From: Winogradskyella sp. | GTDB taxonomy: Bacteria; Bacteroidota; Bacteroidia; Flavobacteriales; Flavobacteriaceae | Length of the DNA stretch: 64,000 bases | Reading direction: 5' to 3' | Assembly: GCF_013213835.1 (NCBI RefSeq) | Contig: NZ_JABSSU010000003.1 | Span: forward strand, 62,001 to 126,000 | Shown here: piece after piece, positions 54,566 to 61,655 of the stretch | Numbering within the stretch: position 1 is the first letter of the stretch | How the letters are laid out: each line of letters opens with the position of its first letter | The notes under the pieces: generated by a model | Seen by the model: only the letters and a program-made list of their open reading frames with translations | Told to the model about the DNA's origin: nothing | Database searches by the model: none | Translations under genes and position numbers: made by a program

Positions 54566-54616
54566 AATTGTTTGATTTTGATGAAACAATGTTACAACAA
54601 CTTTTTCAGAAAAACA

Positions 54617-54666
54617 AGCGAACGTTCGCTATTTTTTGTTTTTCGCTTTTTATAATAGTTCGCAAA
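54617..54666. promoter_or_regulatory. Palindromic operator and related half-site between aceB and its regulator
   Basis: 54617-54630 is a perfect 14-bp palindrome, AGCGAACGTTCGCT. AGTTCGCAAA at 54657-54666 is a related half-site close to the RamB-type recognition sequence (AAGTTTGCAAA-like, established for Corynebacterium). The location between divergent aceB and the regulator suggests it binds the 492-residue protein. Confidence 0.6.
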
Positions 54667-54672
54667 TAATGC

Positions 54673-54680
54673 TATATTTG
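54673..54680 (+). promoter_or_regulatory. -7 element of the RamB-like regulator gene
   Basis: TATATTTG matches TAnnTTTG. It ends five bases before the ATG at 54686, so transcription would begin at or beside the start codon: probably leaderless mRNA. Confidence 0.6.
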
Positions 54681-54685
54681 TATAT

Positions 54686-56164
54686 ATGGAACAAGATTAT
54701 ATCAAATTAATTTTCGGATTAAAACTAAAGCAAATCCGCACAGAACGTGGACTTTCGTTATTTGGGCTGTCAAAATTATCTGGACTTTCAAAATCCTATT
54801 TAAACGAAATAGAAAAAGGAAAAAAATATCCTAAACCAGATAAAATTGCTTCACTTTCTGAACATCTAGAAGTTAGTTATGACGATTTAGTATCATTAAA
54901 ACTTGACAAAAATCTTGCTCCAATAGGTGAAATTCTTCAATCTAAATTGTTAAAAGAGATACCGCTAGAACTTTTCGGAATTCAAGAAAGTACATTAATA
55001 GATATTATTTCTAACGCACCTGTAAAAGTTACAGCCTTTATAAGTACTATTATTGAAATTGCAAAGAATTACAACTTTAGTAGAGAGAATTTCTTCTTGG
55101 CATCTGTGCGTTCATTTCAAGAGGCTAACAATAATTATTTTGATGATTTAGAACAGTCTGTTTTAAAGTTTGCTAAAACCTATCATATAGACCTTTCTAA
55201 AGAAATTACCGCGCAAGAATTAGAAGAAATACTTGTTGAAGAATATGGCTACAACATTAATAATGAAGAACTTGAAGCGCACAGCGAACTCGATAATTTA
55301 AGGTCTATTTTTGTCCCAAAAACAAAGACCTTATTAATTACCAAAAGTATTGATGATGCGCAGCGCGCTTTTATTTATGCTAAAGAATTAGCTTATAATT
55401 ATCTTAATATTACAGAAAGATTATATACGTTTTCATGGATAAAGTTTGACAGCTTTGACGAAGTTCTCAATAATTTTTATGCATCATACTTTGCGGGATC
55501 GCTCATTATTCCAAGAAATAGTATAGTAGCTGATTTAAAACAAATATTTAATCAGAAAAAATTTAATGAAAAGGAATTCAGAGCTTTATTATTAAAGTAT
55601 AATGCTTCTCCAGAAAGCGTATATCAGCGCCTTACCAACATTCTCCCAAAAGATTTCAAGTTAAAGGATTTATTCTTCTTACGTTTTTCGCATAAGGTGA
55701 ATACTGATGATTTCACTTTAAACAAAGAATTGCACCTTTCTAAACAACAATCACCACGCGCTAGTGAAACTAACGAACATTATTGTAGAAGATGGGCCTC
55801 TTTAAAAGTATTAGATGCTATAAACCAAAATAATTCTGAGCATGAGTTTAGCGTTCAAATTTCAAACTATAAAGATCAGGATCAACAATATTTAGTGCTT
55901 GCCTCAGCAACTAAAGATCCTTTTAAAAAATACCGTAATAGAAGTATTTCAGTAGGTATTAAATTGAACGGACAATCTGAGCGTAAACTCAATTTCATTA
56001 ATCACAAGTCCATTGAAAAAGTAGATGTTAGTGTCACATGCGAACGTTGTAATATCCTTGATTGTGAAGTTAGAAAAACACCTCCTACAGTTCTAGAATC
56101 TCAACAAAAAGAACAAAAAACTGCCAAAGTTGTTAGAGATATTCAAAATAAATATAGTAGCTAA
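54686..56164 (+). CDS. RamB/ScfR-like transcriptional regulator (XRE plus IrrE-like domain)
   Basis: 492 residues. HTH at about 8-65 (LKLKQIRTERGLSLFGLSKLSGLSKSYLNEIEKGKKYP). A central IrrE/ImmA-like region (about 180-300) without the HExxH zinc motif: the matching place reads AKELAYNYL. C-terminal Cys-rich segment CERCNILDCEVR. This order is that of short-chain-fatty-acyl regulators (ScfR) and RamB, the acetate-responsive regulator of aceA/aceB in actinobacteria. Divergent from aceB, so probably represses the glyoxylate shunt genes and its own expression until acetyl-CoA or a fatty acyl ligand appears (inference). Stop codons of it and the next gene abut. Confidence 0.9.
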   Translation: MEQDYIKLIFGLKLKQIRTERGLSLFGLSKLSGLSKSYLNEIEKGKKYPKPDKIASLSEHLEVSYDDLVSLKLDKNLAPIGEILQSKLLKEIPLELFGIQESTLIDIISNAPVKVTAFISTIIEIAKNYNFSRENFFLASVRSFQEANNNYFDDLEQSVLKFAKTYHIDLSKEITAQELEEILVEEYGYNINNEELEAHSELDNLRSIFVPKTKTLLITKSIDDAQRAFIYAKELAYNYLNITERLYTFSWIKFDSFDEVLNNFYASYFAGSLIIPRNSIVADLKQIFNQKKFNEKEFRALLLKYNASPESVYQRLTNILPKDFKLKDLFFLRFSHKVNTDDFTLNKELHLSKQQSPRASETNEHYCRRWASLKVLDAINQNNSEHEFSVQISNYKDQDQQYLVLASATKDPFKKYRNRSISVGIKLNGQSERKLNFINHKSIEKVDVSVTCERCNILDCEVRKTPPTVLESQQKEQKTAKVVRDIQNKYSS

Positions 56165-56821
56165 TTAAAATAAATGAGTTGCCTTTTGATATGAGATTTC
56201 TTTAAAATCTGAAATAATGATGTCAGCCTTAGAATAATCTTGATGTGATGAATGCGGACTCATAAAACCTGCACAATAAATTCCGGCGGACTTAGCAGCC
56301 TGAATCCCATTTGTAGAATCTTCGATGACCATACATTCATTTTTAGAAAAACCAGTATGCTCTGCAGCTTTTATAAAAATTTCTGGATGTGGTTTTGACT
56401 GTTTTAAGTCGGCACCACTAAACTTGCCCATAAAATATTGATTCAAATCAAAACGCTCAAAAATTCGATTAATATTAGGCATAGAAGCCGATGATGCTAC
56501 CACTAGCTTAACATTATTAGCATAATAATCTTTCATTAAGTCTAAAACACCATCAATCAAGGACAGCTCTGTATCGTGCTCAAAAAGATATTTAAAGTGT
56601 TGACGCTTTAATTTTACGAGATATTCTGGCGAATGCGATAAGTTAAAGTGATTGACTAAACGTTTACATATGTTTATTGTTGATTGACCTGTAAATGAAG
56701 CGTACAATTCTTCATCAACATTTATCATTACATCAGCAAACATTTTGAAATAGGCTTTTCTATGCAATGGCTCTGTATCTACAATAACACCATCCATATC
56801 AAATAAAACTGCTTTAAGCAT
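56165..56821 (-). CDS. HAD hydrolase, beta-phosphoglucomutase-like
   Basis: 218 residues. Motif I DMDGVIVDTEP near 7-17, cap domain, motif II VVASSAS near 107-113, motif III Lys in KPHPEIF, motif IV MVIEDSTNGIQAAKSAG. The N-terminal D-x-D-G-V-I-x-D-T pattern is that of phosphoglucomutase/phosphatase members. Substrate unknown. Converges with the regulator with no gap between their stop codons. Confidence 0.87.
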   Translation of the reverse strand: MLKAVLFDMDGVIVDTEPLHRKAYFKMFADVMINVDEELYASFTGQSTINICKRLVNHFNLSHSPEYLVKLKRQHFKYLFEHDTELSLIDGVLDLMKDYYANNVKLVVASSASMPNINRIFERFDLNQYFMGKFSGADLKQSKPHPEIFIKAAEHTGFSKNECMVIEDSTNGIQAAKSAGIYCAGFMSPHSSHQDYSKADIIISDFKEISYQKATHLF

Positions 56822-56992
56822 GATTCCTCATTTTTTTGGCAAAAGTAACAAACTAAACAAGGCTTATAAAAGAAAAAACCAAATTCTAAACATGCGATTA
56901 GAACTTGGCTTTAAAGAATTAACACAATTACAACTTTGACTTATAGCACACAAGTTTATCAAAGTTTAAAAATGGTCAATCTAAAGAATCAA

Positions 56993-58900
56993 TTATAAAA
57001 CATTATCCATAATTTCTTGAACAACCTCAGGATTTAACAATGTACTTGTATCACCAAGATTACTTGTATCGTTAGATGCAATTTTTCTAAGTATACGACG
57101 CATTATTTTTCCTGAACGTGTTTTTGGTAATCCACTAGTAAACTGAATTTTATCGAGCTTAGCAATTGGCCCAATTCTATCCGTAATCAATTGGTTAATT
57201 TCTTTACGAACATTATCATGCATTCTACCTTCACCAGCATCTTTTAAGGTAATGTAGCCATAAAGCGCGTTACCTTTAACATCATGCGGGAATCCTACAA
57301 TGGCAGATTCTGCAACTGCTTGGTGTTCATTAATAGCATCCTCAATTGGTGCTGTTCCTAAATTATGTCCAGAAACAATAATAACATCATCTACTCTACC
57401 TGTAATTCTGTAATATCCTACTTCATCACGTAAAGCACCATCACCAGTAAAATATTTGTTTTCATAAGCTGAAAAATAAGTATCCTTATAACGCTGATGA
57501 TTTCCCCATATAGTCCTAGCCATTGAAGGCCATGGGAACTTGATACACAAACGACCTTCAACTTGATTTCCTTTTATTTCATGACCATTTTCATCCATTA
57601 ATGCGGGTTGAATTCCTATAAAAGGTAATGTTGCATAAGTTGGTTTTGTTGGTGTAGAAAATGGAATTGGTGTAATCATAATTCCACCTGTTTCAGTTTG
57701 CCACCAAGTATCAACAATTGGTGCTTTTTTCTTTCCGATATTATCATTATACCAATGCCAAGCCTCTTCGTTGATTGGCTCACCTACAGAACCAAGAACC
57801 TTTAAGGATGATAAATCATACTTTTCTACAAGTTCAGTTCCTTGTTTTGCTAATGCTCGAATTGCCGTTGGCGCAGTGTAGAATTGATTTATTTTATGTT
57901 TTTGAACGATTTCCCAAAAACGCCCAAAATCTGGATAACTAGGCACACCTTCAAACATTACTGTTGTTGCGCCATTAGCTAATGGTCCGTAAACAATGTA
58001 ACTATGACCAGTAATCCAACCAATATCCGCAGTACACCAATACACATCATCTTCTCTATATTGAAATACATTTTTAAAGGTATATGCAGAATAGACCATA
58101 TAACCAGCTGTTGTGTGCAGCATACCTTTAGGCATTCCTGTAGAACCAGAAGTATAAAGTATGAATAATGGATCTTCAGCATCCATCACTTCTATAGCAC
58201 AATCCTGATAAGCCTCATCTAATAATGGTTGTAACCACTCATCTCGACCTTCTTTCATATTAATATCAGAATTGATACGTTTAGCTACTAATACAGATGT
58301 AACACCAGGACAATCTTCTAAAGCTTCATCAACAATACCTTTTAAATCAATTGTCTTTGCACCACGATAGGAACCATCTGATGTTAGTACCATTTTAGCA
58401 TCACAATCATTGATTCTAGTAGATAAAGCCGTAGCTGAGAACCCAGCAAACACAACCGAATGCACAGCACCAATTCTAGCACATGCCAATACTGAAACTG
58501 CTAATTCTGGTATCATTGGCAAATAAATACAAACACGATCACCTTTTTTGATGCCTTTATCTTTTAAGACGTTTGCGAAACGACAAACGCGCTCATGTAA
58601 CTCACGATACGTAATATGTTCAGCAGGTTCGTTAGGGTCATTAGGCTCAAATAGAATAGCTGTTTTATTCCCGCGAGACCATAAATGACGGTCAATACAG
58701 TTTTCTGTAATATTTAACTTTGCACCTTCAAACCATTTTACTTCTGGCTTGGTAAAGTCCCAACTCAAAACGTTATCCCAACGCTTCTGCCATGTAAAAT
58801 GTTCTTCTGCGATTTCTTCCCAGAAGGATTCAGGATTTCGGACTGATTTTCGATATACTTGATAGTATTCTTCAAAATGTTTTATATGATAATTACTCAT
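56993..58900 (-). CDS. acs: Acetyl-CoA synthetase (AMP-forming)
   Basis: 635 residues. P-loop-like YTSGSTGMPKGMLHT near 251-265, WWQTETGG near 400-407, YFTGDGALRDE near 486-496 and C-terminal catalytic Lys region LPKTRSGKIMRRILRKI near 595-611. Activates acetate to acetyl-CoA through acetyl-AMP. The Lys in SGK is the known acetylation site of Acs. Lies downstream of the prpE-like gene on the same strand but separated by 169 nt with a repeat-like stretch. Confidence 0.95.
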   Translation of the reverse strand: MSNYHIKHFEEYYQVYRKSVRNPESFWEEIAEEHFTWQKRWDNVLSWDFTKPEVKWFEGAKLNITENCIDRHLWSRGNKTAILFEPNDPNEPAEHITYRELHERVCRFANVLKDKGIKKGDRVCIYLPMIPELAVSVLACARIGAVHSVVFAGFSATALSTRINDCDAKMVLTSDGSYRGAKTIDLKGIVDEALEDCPGVTSVLVAKRINSDINMKEGRDEWLQPLLDEAYQDCAIEVMDAEDPLFILYTSGSTGMPKGMLHTTAGYMVYSAYTFKNVFQYREDDVYWCTADIGWITGHSYIVYGPLANGATTVMFEGVPSYPDFGRFWEIVQKHKINQFYTAPTAIRALAKQGTELVEKYDLSSLKVLGSVGEPINEEAWHWYNDNIGKKKAPIVDTWWQTETGGIMITPIPFSTPTKPTYATLPFIGIQPALMDENGHEIKGNQVEGRLCIKFPWPSMARTIWGNHQRYKDTYFSAYENKYFTGDGALRDEVGYYRITGRVDDVIIVSGHNLGTAPIEDAINEHQAVAESAIVGFPHDVKGNALYGYITLKDAGEGRMHDNVRKEINQLITDRIGPIAKLDKIQFTSGLPKTRSGKIMRRILRKIASNDTSNLGDTSTLLNPEVVQEIMDNVL

Positions 58901-58947
58901 TGTTGATTTATTTTTTAATTAGTTATTTAGTTTTATAAATGTGATAA

Positions 58948-58996
58948 CTTCTCGATATAATTTTGTTCGTACTTCACAAAAATCACTCGAAGTGAC
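58948..58996. repeat. Possible intergenic repeat element
   Basis: CTTCTCGATATAATTTTG followed by TTCGTACTTCAC and near-palindromic TCACTCGAAGTGA. I remember very similar sequence dispersed in flavobacterial intergenic regions; only one copy is in this window, so the assignment rests on memory. Confidence 0.35.
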
Positions 58997-59069
58997 AAAA
59001 TGATCTATTTACGTCAGTTTGAATGTTATGAAAGAATTCCAGGTTATATCAAGACCTTATTTATTGTTA

Positions 59070-60980
59070 TTAAATTGAAATTTCACTTTTATGTATTCCT
59101 ATCTGATGTTTTTTGTAAACTGTTTCAATTTCTGAAATAATATTAACATCATCAATGGTTGATGGAATATTATACTTTAAATCGTCTGAAATATTTCGAA
59201 GCAACTTCCTTAAAATTTTACCTGAACGCGTTTTGGGTAAACGATTTACCACAAGCACATCTTTTAATGAAGCAACAGCACCAATTTCTCGTCGTACATC
59301 TTTAATGATTCCTTTTGTAATGGTCTCTTCGCTTATTTTTGTGCCAGATTTTAATACGACTAAGCCTAATGGTTTTTGACCTTTAAGATCACAATGCACG
59401 CCAAAAACGGCGCATTCAGCAACTGAAGGATGACTTGCTACAACTTCTTCCATTTCGGCAGTAGATAAGCGATGTCCAGCAACATTGATAATATCATCTA
59501 CACGACCAGTTATAAAAACATAACCGTCTTCATCTTTATAACCGCCATCACCTGAAAAATAGTATCCAGGAAACTTATTTAAATAACCTGATTTAAAACG
59601 TTCTGGATTTCCCCAAAGATTTAATAAACATCCTGGTGGCATTGGTAGTTTTACCGCAACGTAACCTTCTACATCAGACGCTACCTCTTTACCTTCTTCG
59701 CTTAATACTTGTATATCATATCCACAAACTGGAAACGACGCTGAACCAGGTTTTACATCCATTAGCTCTACACCAGCCATATTGGCTAACATTGGCCAAC
59801 CACTTTCTGTTTGCCACCAATGGTCAATAACAGGTACATTAAGGTGTTGCTCTGTCCAACTCAATGTGGCAACATCACATCGCTCACCAGCTAAGAATTG
59901 ATATTTTAAACAACTTAAATCATATCGTTTTATATGATGTCCTTCTGGATCTTCTTTCTTAATAGCTCTAATTGCAGTAGGTGCTGTGAACATCACTTTA
60001 ACTTGATGCTCACTAATAACTCGCCAAAACGTTGAAGCATCTGGTGTTTTAATTGGTTTACCTTCAAATAATACCGTAGTATTTCTATTTAATAATGGTC
60101 CGTAAACAATATAACTATGACCTACAACCCAACCGACATCACTCGCAGCCCAATACACATCGCCTTCTTCAACACCATAAACATGTTTCATTGAGAATTT
60201 TAAGGCAGTGGCATAACCACCTGAATCTCTAATAATACCTTTAGGTTTTCCAGTGGTACCAGAAGTATATAAAATATATAATGGATGATTAGATTCCACC
60301 GCTACAGGCGCAATTGGCTCAGATTTAGAAACTAATTCTGTATAATTAACATCGTAGGGTTTATTTGGAATATCTACACCCAAACTTCTATCGTATACCA
60401 CCACATGTTCTGGCTTATGCATAGCTTCAACAATCGCTTCATCCACAAAAGGTTTGTACGGAATAATCCGTTCAATTTCAATGCCATTTGAAGCTGTAAT
60501 AATTGCCTTTGGTTTACAATCATCAATTCTTATGGCTAATTCATGAGGTGCAAATCCACCAAATACTACAGAATGAATTACACCAAGTCTAGCACAAGCA
60601 AGCATTGCATATAATGCTTGCGGGATCATTGGCATGTAAATGACACAAGTGTCACCTTTTTCCAAACCAAGATTATGTAAACCACCAGCTAACCTAGCAA
60701 CTTCTTGATGCAATTGATTAAAGGTTATAAATTGTTTAGTATTGGTCACTGGCGAATCATAGATGATGGCATTTTGTTCACCAAATCCATCTTCAATATG
60801 TTTATCTATGCATAGATAACTTACATTGAGTTTACCATCTTTAAACCATTGCGGATACTCATATTCATCCTTACCTAATATGGTTGAAGGTTTCTCATAC
60901 CAAGCTAAATTATCAGCTTGGTTTCTCCAAAATTCTCCTGGTTCATTAATACTTTTTGAATATAAATCTTGATACTTCAT
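59070..60980 (-). CDS. prpE: Propionyl-CoA synthetase-like acyl-CoA ligase
   Basis: 636 residues. PrpE-type N-terminus (EPGEFWRNQADNLAWY, NVSYLCIDKHI), ATP motif YTSGTTGKPKGIIRD near 238-252, HWWQTESGWP near 386-395, YYFSGDGGYKDEDGY near 473-487 and RLPKTRSGKILRKLLR near 590-605. ANL superfamily; activates propionate or acetate to the CoA ester. The order of motifs and N-terminus favour propionate. The start codon overlaps the 75-residue membrane protein gene by 4 nt, so the two are coupled. Confidence 0.85.
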   Translation of the reverse strand: MKYQDLYSKSINEPGEFWRNQADNLAWYEKPSTILGKDEYEYPQWFKDGKLNVSYLCIDKHIEDGFGEQNAIIYDSPVTNTKQFITFNQLHQEVARLAGGLHNLGLEKGDTCVIYMPMIPQALYAMLACARLGVIHSVVFGGFAPHELAIRIDDCKPKAIITASNGIEIERIIPYKPFVDEAIVEAMHKPEHVVVYDRSLGVDIPNKPYDVNYTELVSKSEPIAPVAVESNHPLYILYTSGTTGKPKGIIRDSGGYATALKFSMKHVYGVEEGDVYWAASDVGWVVGHSYIVYGPLLNRNTTVLFEGKPIKTPDASTFWRVISEHQVKVMFTAPTAIRAIKKEDPEGHHIKRYDLSCLKYQFLAGERCDVATLSWTEQHLNVPVIDHWWQTESGWPMLANMAGVELMDVKPGSASFPVCGYDIQVLSEEGKEVASDVEGYVAVKLPMPPGCLLNLWGNPERFKSGYLNKFPGYYFSGDGGYKDEDGYVFITGRVDDIINVAGHRLSTAEMEEVVASHPSVAECAVFGVHCDLKGQKPLGLVVLKSGTKISEETITKGIIKDVRREIGAVASLKDVLVVNRLPKTRSGKILRKLLRNISDDLKYNIPSTIDDVNIISEIETVYKKHQIGIHKSEISI

Positions 60981-61204
60981 GTCTTGGCTTTTTTAGAGTT
61001 AAATAAACCAAACCAGTTAGGGTTCAACACTTTGAGCTTAATTAATGCCCAAATAATTACAACAAAACAAATACCCATAGCCAAAGACTCAAACGGACCT
61101 GTTGCTGTTTCGCTTTCTAGTTTAAAACGAAAATAGAGAGTTACTATAACGTAAATACTGATTAAAATATCAGACGTTAAAGCATTAATACGAAGACGTT
61201 TCAT
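60977..61204 (-). CDS. 75-residue membrane protein
   Basis: Two hydrophobic helices (DILISIYVIVTLYF near 14-28 and AMGICFVVIIWALIKLKVL near 42-60), basic C-terminus GLFNSKKAKT. Its stop overlaps the prpE-like start by 4 nt. Small partner of the symporter-kinase cluster; it may sit beside the transporter. Function unknown. Confidence 0.75.
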   Translation of the reverse strand: MKRLRINALTSDILISIYVIVTLYFRFKLESETATGPFESLAMGICFVVIIWALIKLKVLNPNWFGLFNSKKAKT

Positions 61205-61269
61205 TTTTGTATACTTTAATTAAACATGGTTTTATTTGCACACAAAACCAACATTCATTAAAGTTGAAA

Positions 61270-61635
61270 CTAAGACGCTAAAAGCGCATTAATTTCTGAA
61301 ACTATTTTTTTCACTGAAAACGGCTTGGTTAAATATTTATCAGCCCCAAGTTTTAAGCCTTTTTCAATATCTGAAGCTTTATTTTTTGCAGTTAAAAACA
61401 CTACTTTTGTGTGCTTCAACTTTTCATTTTCTTTAATCAACTTAAGTGTTTGATAACCATCTACTTTAGGCATCATCACATCTAACATAATTACATCTGG
61501 AACAACACTTTCTAAAATCTCTAACGCTTCGCTACCATCTCTTGCTATATAAACTTCAAAATTATTTTTTTTGAAGGTATATTCTAAGGTCATCACTATG
61601 TTAGGTTCGTCATCGACGATTACAATTTTGTTCAT
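61270..61635 (-). CDS. Single-domain response regulator
   Basis: 121 residues, receiver domain only. DDE at 8-10, phosphoacceptor Asp52 in IMLDVMMP, Thr in VFLTAKN and Lys in LTKPF. No output domain, so it acts on a partner protein. Lies 20 nt after the symporter-kinase gene on the same strand and is likely its phosphorylation target. Confidence 0.9.
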   Translation of the reverse strand: MNKIVIVDDEPNIVMTLEYTFKKNNFEVYIARDGSEALEILESVVPDVIMLDVMMPKVDGYQTLKLIKENEKLKHTKVVFLTAKNKASDIEKGLKLGADKYLTKPFSVKKIVSEINALLAS

Positions 61636-61655
61636 CTTTATAAGAACATTACAAT

